From: Methanobacteriota archaeon
GTDB lineage: Archaea > Thermoplasmatota > Poseidoniia > Poseidoniales > Poseidoniaceae
DNA length: 20,194 nucleotides
NCBI GenBank assembly: GCA_029979405.1
Contig: JAPOHM010000006.1
Location: 1 to 20,194, forward strand
Direction of reading: 5' to 3'
Part shown: piece after piece, positions 12,665 to 20,194 of the stretch
Position numbering within the stretch: the stretch's first letter is position 1
Layout: each line of letters opens with the position of its first letter
Notes under the pieces: model-generated
What the model saw: only the letters and a program-made list of their open reading frames with translations
Told to the model about the DNA's origin: nothing
Databases searched by the model: none
Made by a program: the position numbers and the translations under genes

Positions 12665-13338
12665 CCCTCACCTAAAGCCTCTATGCAGATAGTTTGGAGG
12701 TTATTGGTTCCGTCACCGATTTCTACATCATCCAGTGTTACAAGTCGCGCCGCACCCATTCCAGAACCAAGTAAGACTATCTCCTTACAGTTCGCAACTA
12801 ACTTTTCATTCAATCTACCTTTGGATATTACAAAACCGGCATTCTCGATGAATGGTTTACAGACGGTAAAAGTAACAGAATCTACCCCGCCAAGCGATGG
12901 TTCACTAATCCAAACAACGCCATCATTATCCAAGACAATAGGAGTGACTCTGTCGCCGTCGATTATGCAATAATCATGAATTAAGATGCCAACATCTGCC
13001 CCTTTTTGGAAAACTTGAGTAGTAATCTCTCGATAAGGTTCCCAATCTCCGTGCTTTGTTCCGTTAATTTTTCTTGTCCATCTGGGTGCAGGAAACGAAA
13101 TTCCTTCAGCTTCCATGTGTGCCTTCTGGTAGAACGGTTTTACTTGATAACTGAATCCATTTTCGTCGATTTGAATTCTAACCAAACCTTCAAGATCATT
13201 AGGAATTTCAATTTCTGGCATTTTTAGGCCTAGAATTCCTGCATGCCTTTCAAGCCTTTCAAGATGTAATGGATAATGAAACAAGGTCCCGTTTCTGGCT
13301 CTCACCGTGGTAAAGACAGCGCTTTTCGGACCACTCAT
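12655..13338 (-). CDS. pabC: Class IV aminotransferase-fold enzyme, probable aminodeoxychorismate lyase
   Basis: This PLP enzyme would release pyruvate from aminodeoxychorismate to give p-aminobenzoate, completing the reaction begun by the neighbouring pabBA product. The N-terminus FTTVRARNGTLFHYPLHLERL is the usual class IV opening. GTKHGDWEPYREI places the Schiff-base lysine at Lys95, matching the family K-H-x-N-R/L segment. The C-terminal LLGSGMGAARLVTLDDVEIG corresponds to the phosphate-binding turn. The segment after the lysine is divergent: IDGDRVTPIVLD replaces the common E-G-x-x-S-N-x-F motif. Length is 227 residues from ATG 13338, slightly below the common 250-290. A longer form from ATG 13359 would add seven residues and overlap the upstream gene by 14 bases. 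ATG 13338 is preferred because a GTGAT sequence lies just before it. Branched-chain or D-amino-acid aminotransferase activity is the alternative; context favours lyase. Confidence 0.82.
   Translation of the reverse strand: MSGPKSAVFTTVRARNGTLFHYPLHLERLERHAGILGLKMPEIEIPNDLEGLVRIQIDENGFSYQVKPFYQKAHMEAEGISFPAPRWTRKINGTKHGDWEPYREITTQVFQKGADVGILIHDYCIIDGDRVTPIVLDNDGVVWISEPSLGGVDSVTFTVCKPFIENAGFVISKGRLNEKLVANCKEIVLLGSGMGAARLVTLDDVEIGDGTNNLQTICIEALGEGWL
12668..12672 (-). promoter_or_regulatory. Shine-Dalgarno GGTGA inside the end of pabC, serving pabBA
   Basis: On the - strand GGTGA sits inside the last codons of the pabC-like gene, 3 bases before TTG 12664 and 9 before ATG 12658. It shows that pabBA is translated from the same message as pabC. 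It does not fully settle which of the two start codons is used. Confidence 0.6.
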
Positions 13339-13345
13339 TGGTACA

Positions 13346-16300
13346 TCACAGCAGGTCATCCAAGAAAGAAGTGTCTATCTCATTCTGCCGAGACTGCTGT
13401 TGTTGTGGCCGCTCAAAACCGAATTGTGTTTGATTTTGTGAAGGTTGTTGGATCCTTTCCGCGGCGGCATATATGTCATTTTGTACAACTGGTTTGATAG
13501 CAGGAGGTGGTGGTGCGACGGGGGTTGTGTCCAATCCTCCAAATGTTCCTACGTCGTCCCATCCTTGTCTTGCTTGTATGCCCCAGGTTGCTTCTTGTAA
13601 TTCGTAATCTTTGTTCCTTCTCGATTTTTTGCTGCTACCGCCACCTCTCACGACGAGAACTAACAGTACGAGAATGATTAATGCCGCCATAGCCATCAGA
13701 AGGTTATTTGTCGTGAAAATTTCACCTAATTCGTTGGTCGGTTTTTCTTCTGAGTCAGGTCCGACGCTAGAATCACTTTCTGCAGCAATCATTACCGATT
13801 CTACATCTTCTTTGTTGAATACTTCATCCATAGCGGAAACTGCGACCCACCATGCAGATTCATTTGTTAGATCAACATAATCTAAACTGGAGATGGTAAA
13901 GGAATTTGAGACCATTTGCTCTCCAACAAAATCAGCATCATTAGTCGATGTAAATTCGTTACTTGAGATGTAAATCTGATATCCTCTGACGGATGAATCA
14001 TCAGTGTGTTCCCATGAAACGATAATGTCTCCATTATCCCAAGTTAGTTCAATTCCCGTTATGTCAGGAAGGTATGCTCCATCGCCAGCAATTCCATCAT
14101 CTATGGAAATTGCTGTAGCCGTAACGAGGTCCGTTCTGATTGCGTTACCTGCCCAGTCAACTGGAACAATAGCAACGGTAACTGGTAGGTTTGGTACAAC
14201 CAGCGTATCGAATGCAAGAATCTCTATGGTGAGGGGTAATTCTGGGTCTCTATCAACAGTCATTATTGGCAAAGTAGGACCATCAGCTCCCCCCTGTCCG
14301 ACTGACGTATAGGAATAGGCAGCCGCATAAATTTCGTAATATGCAACATCACTATCTTTCGATAATGCGAATTCTAACATCACTGCAGTACCATCATCAT
14401 TTGGTCGGTCATATAGAGAAATATCTTCTAACCTTTCAGGCGCCTGGCTATCTATTTGATTGTTAACTGGAGTAACAACTGCAGTGTTCAAATCATTAAG
14501 GTAGACATTGCCCTTGATGTCATGTACGGTAACCGCTACGTTGAGTTCAACATTTGGAATGATTTGACTCGGAAGACTTTCTTGTAGACTATCGCCTCCA
14601 TACAATGCTGTGTTGATGGTCAGTTGTATTGGACTCTTCGAGGTGTCAATCCACTGTTTGTCCATTACAATGCAACCACAAATACCTGGCTCGGTTCCAG
14701 AAATTTGCCAGAAATCGCTGATGTCAGTGAGGTCATGTTCAGATACCCATATCACATAATAATCGAAATCATCAACCTCCGATGGAGCCCAAGAGACGTC
14801 AATTGCGGTACCGTCATCTTCAGGGTGGTCCCATGCGTTCAATTCAGTTATTCTCTCTGGTATTGATGCGCCATTTATGTTGTTGACGTATGGAGTGACC
14901 TGAAGGATAGTTACATCCCCGGTATCGCCGTTTAACCAGTTATCGAAGGCTACTGCTCCAATCCAGTAATCTTGCCCATCGACGAGCGGGAAATCGTTTA
15001 GTGAGTCGATAATTGTCATATTTGTTACACAATCAGGCACGATTCCAGCATCCGAGAAATCATCAACATTTGTCGGGGGAGTTACCTCATTATCTAAAAT
15101 CGGTCTCATGTAAACACGCACGAAAGCACAATCGCTCTCAGATGATTCTGTCCAACCTATTTGGACTCTACCGCCGTCATCATTTGGAACATCTTCTGCC
15201 CAAACCCCTGATAATTTTGGAGGAGGGACGCCATCGTCAATACCCCCATTTGGTACAATCGGTCCGATAATAGTGGCATTTGCGAGATCTTCTTGACCAC
15301 TGTTGTCGTAACATGTCAATCCTAACCAAAATACTGAATCAGATTCTAGCATAATTGTAGAAGCATTGCCAACTTGAGGTGAAAGTTCAGAGTGAACTTG
15401 TAAGCCAATTACATCGTTAATATCTGTCTTTGAAGCATACACTCGAGTGCTAGAGAGGTCGATAGCGGTACATTGAGACCATTCAAGGAATACCTCTCCA
15501 TCCTCTGCAACGTATTCTTCACCGGTGTAAGCGTTAGCCCACTCTGGAGGGGCGGGGACTTCATCTGTTGGAGTTGCGGGACCAAACGGTGCTGATGGAG
15601 TTCCAAATCTTCCATCATTATATTCCACAACAACAACTGCATAATACTCCACTCCATCTTGTAAAGCAATATTGTTCAAAGTTGATATTTCAGTCTGTAG
15701 CCGAGAGTGGATACTTACCGAAGCATCTGGAGTTCTTGGCTGGAGGTCAGCTATCGTTGGTTGGGAATCCCATGGTCCTTCGTTGAGGAAGACAAGGTAT
15801 CGTGAGAAATCTTCATCGTGCACTAAAGTCCAATTTGCGATTAAAGTAGAACCACCATCATCTGGCCTATCCCATAGGGATATGCCTTGAATCGGCGTTT
15901 CAGTTCTGTACCAATCATAAGACAATTTCACCCACATGCTACTGTTAACAGTAGATTGAAGTCTCAAATTTACGTGTCTTGTACCGTTAAGTAAAATTCC
16001 GTTATCAATGATATATTGTAAGTTGGATTGTAAATTAGGGTCTGAAGAAATATTTAGCGTAGCATTCCACTTCATTTCAATTAATTTTGCCCATGTCGCA
16101 GACCCACCAACCGGTGATGAAATTGTTAGTGGAGCAGTTTGCATCATTACGCCATGCAAATCTGAAAATCCTTGTTCGGAAACATTGATTGTAGAACCTT
16201 GTTCAACGAGATTAAATTGCATGCCAGGGTGCGTGTAATTTGAAACATCTTGGAATTGCATTTGGAATCCGAGCGAAAGAGGGTCAGCTCTTCTCAAAGT

Positions 16301-19300
16301 AGTGGTTTCGTACTCGCTTCCGCTATTCAAATCATATATTTTGAGCCCGTCTGAAGTTGCGATTACAACCAGTGAATTGGATGTTACACTTCCGCCGTTT
16401 GTATCAAGTTCTGTGTAGGTTGAATATATCGATGAAGGGTTGAAACCATTTCCAACAGACAAAACAGTAGCCCCATCTGTGCCGAATGCTATCAGATAAT
16501 TGCCGTCTGATCTCATTGAATAAATTGGCCAATCTTGCATTAAGGCAGCATTTGCACTTGAGTAAAACAGGTTTGTTCCCCTAACCCACTGAGTTAGAGG
16601 GCCTGTGTCCGTAGCAATGTGAACTCCCCAGAGGTCAGAAGTCACAGCAGTAACAGAGTTTGATGGTAACTGGTCAAATTGGTGTTGTGCTGAAACCGAA
16701 TTTGTGCTTGGATTTATCTGTGAGACACCAGGTCTGTCCGTTCCTCTACCGTCATGGGAAACAAATACGTATTCTTGCGAGCCTTGCCCTTGAATGTTTA
16801 TGGTGGAGGTGGTCAGTCCCCAAGTAGATGTTCCCATCAAACCACTTGCAGGGTTCAATGTTGAAATTGCCATTGTGGTTGGGTTGTAACTTGACAAACC
16901 TCTGGGTGTGGCAATCCAGATTATTCCATTTCCATCTTCAACAATGTCTTCTGTATAGGAGATGGGCAATCCGTCAAGAGCAGTAATTGACGTTTCCCAT
17001 TTGAATCCGCTACTGTTCCATCTACCGATTCCGTTGTCTGTTGCGATGTAAATCATTTCTTGACCGCTTGAAGAAGAGCTCGAAACAAAACCATTGATAT
17101 TATCAGAAGGCAAACCAGCAATCAATTTTCCACTGGTGTAGTTGTTGGTAGTTGTATTGTAGACTTGTATTCCTGCTGATGTTGATGTTGTACCTTGCAA
17201 ACCAATGAATAAATCATCACCTATTTTCATCATTTGGTCGTGGAAACTGTGTATTCCATTGGATAATTTTTGTAGAGTTCCAGATGTCGTATTTAGAACA
17301 CTGAGTCCGCGATTATCTGTTGTAATGTATAGCATTTCACCAACTAATTCCATGTCATAAGGGTCGGCACTTGCAGGAATAGTCCAGCCTTTTTGCCAGG
17401 TAACTGAACCATCTGAATTTCTAATCCCTTGTAATAATCCACTTCCAGTGTTTTGCCATGAACCTGAAGCCGCCCAAAGATGAGTTGAGTTACCGGCAAT
17501 TGCGGTGATTAATCCGCTCACGAGGCTCGGATAAGAGTAAATCACATTTTGTCCAAGTTGATTCAGTGTGTCTACGTGAGAATATCCAGATGTTCCCCCA
17601 GCTTGCCCAATTAGTAAAGTAGCTCCCATCCAATCAAGAGATGTTACTGCAGAACCTGTTGAAAGTATACTTGCCATGCCGGCAGTAGCTCCGTTGGCGG
17701 AAATTAAGACATAACCTCCACCAATTACATTATCTCCTGTAGAACCTATGTCGTATCCGATAGCTAATTTTCCGTTTGAATATTCCATTGCACCCCACCA
17801 AAGTGGATCGCTTGGTATGTTGTGCGAGGATGAAGTTAGGGAAGACAACCAAGTATTTGTGCTGTAATCATATCGTGATATCGGTTCCCCTTGGTCACGG
17901 TAACCAATGTATAGAATACTATTTGCATCGTCACAAGCGACAGCTGCAGCTGTACCGTCATCTAATCTTTGAACTGTAAATGATGTCTTTATGGTGTTAT
18001 TTGCAAGGTCAAATCGTGCAACACCGCCGTTGTTTGCTGTGATAGCGACATGAAGCATACCATTACATTCTGTCATTGCAATTGGATAACCGTTTGGAAT
18101 TCCATTGCTACCTCCATCCCATGAGGTCCAAGTTCCTGTGGCATCAAGGTGTAATATTTCACCATCTATTCCGTTCCAACCTTGAGGCGCAGCGGTCCCA
18201 ATAACGAGGCTACTTCCATCAGTCCACATTTCATACACGATGTCATCTGCGCTATTTGGAAGACCAGAGCCGGGTTGCCAAATTGAAAGCCACTGCATGG
18301 ACGATTCGTCGTATCTGGCGACTCCATCCTCCGTTGCGAAGAGAGTTTCTCCGTCATATTCGACAATTTCTCTGATTGGGAATGCGATGTCCGTGTCATC
18401 CCACTGCCCAATCTTTGTACCGTTGGAGTAAAACGCTTCCAGTTTTTCTTCTCCCCATGAAACCCATTCAATTCCATTCGAAGATATGTGGGAAGTTACC
18501 CTGTTTACTGAACCTTCAGCAAGTAGTTCGCTCTCCCATGTGTTTGATGTAAGGTTGTATATTGCAATACCACCACTGCCCTCTGTGTTCCACCATTGGC
18601 CACTTGCGACTGAAACATGCAGTAGGTCGTCGATGATATTCAAGGTATACACGTCGCCACCATTTTCGTCAACTTGAGCGCCTGCGTCCAAGATAGATTT
18701 GCTCGTGAAATTTACGATATCGATTCTGTAAACGCTGTCCGAGCTGAATTGTTGATGGTAGTATAGCGTGTCACCATAGATCATCATGTCATACGGGTCT
18801 CCAGAACCAATGTAGAGAGAATTTGTTTTCTCTATATCATAAACTTCTGCACCAGTTGAGATATTGATTAATTGAAAACCATCGCCTCCGCCAACCCAGA
18901 TATGTCCAGGTCGGATATCTGCCACCAGACCGGTGATGTCTTCATTTCCAGCATCAAGGACATTGTTTTCTGTCCAAGTAGTTAGCCAAGCATCGTTTGA
19001 GATATCATACCTTGCAACCCCAAGTCCATCTAAACCAATGAAGGCTATTCCGTCAATAACTTCGATTAAGGCATTATTCGAGACAACTCCCGCAGTCCAA
19101 GTGCCGGTTACGGTTTTTGATGACTTGTCAATTAATCCTACTCCTGAATTAGTACCTCCAAATACAGTCGTACTGTTTATACCGATAGAATATACGCCCC
19201 AATTTGGCATTCCATCTTGGGCATTGATACAATCTTGGATTGTGGTTGTCGAATAGTAACAAACCCCAATATTGGTGGCGGAATAGGTCGTACTTCCATC

Positions 19301-20194
19301 AAACACGAAACCAAAATGTTGTGAAGGGTTTGTCGCCCATCCGCCATTGAATCCGCCTGTGGTTAATTCTGTAGCTCCGCTACCGTCCCACATAACGGCA
19401 CCATCTGTAGTCCCAATAAAGAGAGTGCCTTGGTTTTGGTTTGCTCCGATTGATAGAATGAAGTTGTTTGGCAAGATTTCGTATTGACCAGGGCTACCTC
19501 TGTCTGGAACTTGAGTGAAAGGCGTTAGAATTTCTCCAGTTGAAAGGTCTTTACGGGCAACACCGTAACCCGGTAATCCAAGGTGAAGAATTTGTGGATT
19601 TGTTCCAAATACAGCTACTGGCGCATAGTCTACGTCGTTTATTCCAGTTGAGACCCATGAACCAAGGAAAGTGTTGTTTCTGATAACATACCTGTTCAAT
19701 CCATCATCTGCAGTACCAATGTATGCAACTCCATTATGAATTGCAACTCCGGTTGGTGAGTTGGAATCGATTTCGCTATTTCCGGTGGCCAAATTGATTA
19801 CCGACGCAGGGTCTGATTTGTTGAAAACTGTAGCACCATCCTGTTGGTGAATGACCGCAACATAATCACCCTCAACGTCAATTCCTGTTATTGAGTTTGC
19901 AGCGAGTCCATCATTTGTATCCCAAGTATCGATAATGAGTCCCTGCTGATTCACAATTTTGACACCAGCATCTTCTGTAGCAACAAATACGTTTAATCCA
20001 TCATTTTCTAACGCTGAAATTTCTGAGCCGACATCTACAGATGGTAGCCATCTAGCCTGGTTTATTGAATACCTATCGAGGTAGTTTGAGCTTCCAACAT
20101 AAACAACTCCGTTGAATTGCATTGCATCACTCATACTTCCAGACGATGGTCCGCTTCCAATGACTAAATCTCCCGAGTATACTGGACTATTAGC
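13346..20194 (-). CDS. Giant beta-propeller/FN3-type surface protein with C-terminal membrane anchor, N-terminus outside the window
   Basis: At least 2282 residues are visible. The frame is open to the right edge, and the 20 codons upstream of ATG 20134 already read as a propeller strand (VYSGDLVIGS), so that ATG is internal. Residue numbers here count from ATG 20134. About residues 1-1340 are many beta-propeller blades of the two-component-regulator-propeller type, for example ALDGLPISYTEDIVED followed by IIWIATPRGLSSYN. About 1415-2125 hold roughly six FN3-like beta-sandwich units, four of which open with a D-x-P-x-D-(D/G)-G motif (WDRPDDGG, DVPNDDGG, WDHPEDDG, YDRPNDDG). A membrane helix lies at about 2143-2163 (LLMAMAALIILVLLVLVV), followed by a basic stop-transfer GGGSSKKSRR and a roughly 95-residue Pro/Gln-rich cytoplasmic tail ending FLDDLL. 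It is probably secreted and anchored with the propellers outside. Role unknown: adhesion, polymer binding or sensing are possible. Confidence 0.88.
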   Translation of the reverse strand, partial: ANSPVYSGDLVIGSGPSSGSMSDAMQFNGVVYVGSSNYLDRYSINQARWLPSVDVGSEISALENDGLNVFVATEDAGVKIVNQQGLIIDTWDTNDGLAANSITGIDVEGDYVAVIHQQDGATVFNKSDPASVINLATGNSEIDSNSPTGVAIHNGVAYIGTADDGLNRYVIRNNTFLGSWVSTGINDVDYAPVAVFGTNPQILHLGLPGYGVARKDLSTGEILTPFTQVPDRGSPGQYEILPNNFILSIGANQNQGTLFIGTTDGAVMWDGSGATELTTGGFNGGWATNPSQHFGFVFDGSTTYSATNIGVCYYSTTTIQDCINAQDGMPNWGVYSIGINSTTVFGGTNSGVGLIDKSSKTVTGTWTAGVVSNNALIEVIDGIAFIGLDGLGVARYDISNDAWLTTWTENNVLDAGNEDITGLVADIRPGHIWVGGGDGFQLINISTGAEVYDIEKTNSLYIGSGDPYDMMIYGDTLYYHQQFSSDSVYRIDIVNFTSKSILDAGAQVDENGGDVYTLNIIDDLLHVSVASGQWWNTEGSGGIAIYNLTSNTWESELLAEGSVNRVTSHISSNGIEWVSWGEEKLEAFYSNGTKIGQWDDTDIAFPIREIVEYDGETLFATEDGVARYDESSMQWLSIWQPGSGLPNSADDIVYEMWTDGSSLVIGTAAPQGWNGIDGEILHLDATGTWTSWDGGSNGIPNGYPIAMTECNGMLHVAITANNGGVARFDLANNTIKTSFTVQRLDDGTAAAVACDDANSILYIGYRDQGEPISRYDYSTNTWLSSLTSSSHNIPSDPLWWGAMEYSNGKLAIGYDIGSTGDNVIGGGYVLISANGATAGMASILSTGSAVTSLDWMGATLLIGQAGGTSGYSHVDTLNQLGQNVIYSYPSLVSGLITAIAGNSTHLWAASGSWQNTGSGLLQGIRNSDGSVTWQKGWTIPASADPYDMELVGEMLYITTDNRGLSVLNTTSGTLQKLSNGIHSFHDQMMKIGDDLFIGLQGTTSTSAGIQVYNTTTNNYTSGKLIAGLPSDNINGFVSSSSSSGQEMIYIATDNGIGRWNSSGFKWETSITALDGLPISYTEDIVEDGNGIIWIATPRGLSSYNPTTMAISTLNPASGLMGTSTWGLTTSTINIQGQGSQEYVFVSHDGRGTDRPGVSQINPSTNSVSAQHQFDQLPSNSVTAVTSDLWGVHIATDTGPLTQWVRGTNLFYSSANAALMQDWPIYSMRSDGNYLIAFGTDGATVLSVGNGFNPSSIYSTYTELDTNGGSVTSNSLVVIATSDGLKIYDLNSGSEYETTTLRRADPLSLGFQMQFQDVSNYTHPGMQFNLVEQGSTINVSEQGFSDLHGVMMQTAPLTISSPVGGSATWAKLIEMKWNATLNISSDPNLQSNLQYIIDNGILLNGTRHVNLRLQSTVNSSMWVKLSYDWYRTETPIQGISLWDRPDDGGSTLIANWTLVHDEDFSRYLVFLNEGPWDSQPTIADLQPRTPDASVSIHSRLQTEISTLNNIALQDGVEYYAVVVVEYNDGRFGTPSAPFGPATPTDEVPAPPEWANAYTGEEYVAEDGEVFLEWSQCTAIDLSSTRVYASKTDINDVIGLQVHSELSPQVGNASTIMLESDSVFWLGLTCYDNSGQEDLANATIIGPIVPNGGIDDGVPPPKLSGVWAEDVPNDDGGRVQIGWTESSESDCAFVRVYMRPILDNEVTPPTNVDDFSDAGIVPDCVTNMTIIDSLNDFPLVDGQDYWIGAVAFDNWLNGDTGDVTILQVTPYVNNINGASIPERITELNAWDHPEDDGTAIDVSWAPSEVDDFDYYVIWVSEHDLTDISDFWQISGTEPGICGCIVMDKQWIDTSKSPIQLTINTALYGGDSLQESLPSQIIPNVELNVAVTVHDIKGNVYLNDLNTAVVTPVNNQIDSQAPERLEDISLYDRPNDDGTAVMLEFALSKDSDVAYYEIYAAAYSYTSVGQGGADGPTLPIMTVDRDPELPLTIEILAFDTLVVPNLPVTVAIVPVDWAGNAIRTDLVTATAISIDDGIAGDGAYLPDITGIELTWDNGDIIVSWEHTDDSSVRGYQIYISSNEFTSTNDADFVGEQMVSNSFTISSLDYVDLTNESAWWVAVSAMDEVFNKEDVESVMIAAESDSSVGPDSEEKPTNELGEIFTTNNLLMAMAALIILVLLVLVVRGGGSSKKSRRNKDYELQEATWGIQARQGWDDVGTFGGLDTTPVAPPPPAIKPVVQNDIYAAAERIQQPSQNQTQFGFERPQQQQSRQNEIDTSFLDDLL

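Noticed and set aside
15409..15669. Minus-strand 86-residue frame and similar frames inside the giant gene
   Set aside because: They lie in alternative frames of a continuous long coding region, with no ribosome-binding site and no recognisable domain.
20132..20134. ATG as the true start of the giant protein
   Set aside because: The frame stays open upstream to the window edge and already encodes a propeller strand. There is also no signal peptide or ribosome-binding site at this ATG.
1..20194. CRISPR arrays, tRNA or rRNA genes, insertion sequences, integrases, defence systems
   Set aside because: Reading both strands, I saw no regularly spaced direct repeats, no RNA-gene signatures and no transposase or nuclease motifs. 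The coding density leaves no gap above 100 bases.

Overview
The window looks like the genome of a planktonic archaeon, most likely a Marine Group II euryarchaeon (Candidatus Poseidoniales). The assignment rests on gene content: an archaeosine-pathway radical SAM enzyme of the RaSEA type, an archaeal-style YchF GTPase, a short phosphatidyl/archaetidylserine decarboxylase, small HhH and SAP add-on domains, and a giant surface protein with a hydrophilic tail. It is an inference without a database search. Gene density is very high. I see no rRNA, tRNA, CRISPR array, transposase or integrase.

Layout. Positions 1-8636 hold eight genes on the + strand: the end of a proline iminopeptidase; a coiled-coil protein with an EF-hand-like loop; an archaetidylserine decarboxylase (TTG start); a membrane-anchored alpha/beta hydrolase; RaSEA; a 90-residue two-helix membrane protein; an 828-residue polytopic membrane protein; and YchF. 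Positions 8637-20194 hold five genes on the - strand, read right to left: a giant beta-propeller/FN3-type surface protein whose N-terminus lies beyond the window; a class IV aminotransferase (pabC-like); a fused aminodeoxychorismate synthase (PabB-PabA); a small zinc-ribbon membrane protein; and a membrane-anchored protein with Asp-box (BNR) repeats. The two gene runs converge with their stop codons directly abutting at 8634-8639. Gaps within runs are mostly 0-30 bp, which suggests polycistronic transcription.

How the genes relate. The class IV aminotransferase and the PabB-PabA fusion overlap and together would make p-aminobenzoate from chorismate for folate-type cofactors. The decarboxylase acts in ether phospholipid head-group synthesis, RaSEA in tRNA archaeosine formation. 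The remaining genes point to the cell envelope: an anchored hydrolase, an anchored BNR protein and a giant anchored multi-domain protein.

The most unusual object is the 828-residue protein. By eye its membrane part follows the plan of heme-copper oxidase subunit I, but nearly all heme and copper ligands appear to be replaced. It is fused to a pair of EF-hand loops, an acidic tandem repeat, a helix-hairpin-helix domain and a SAP domain. It is preceded by a small membrane protein whose ribosome-binding site abuts a perfect 8-bp-arm inverted repeat.
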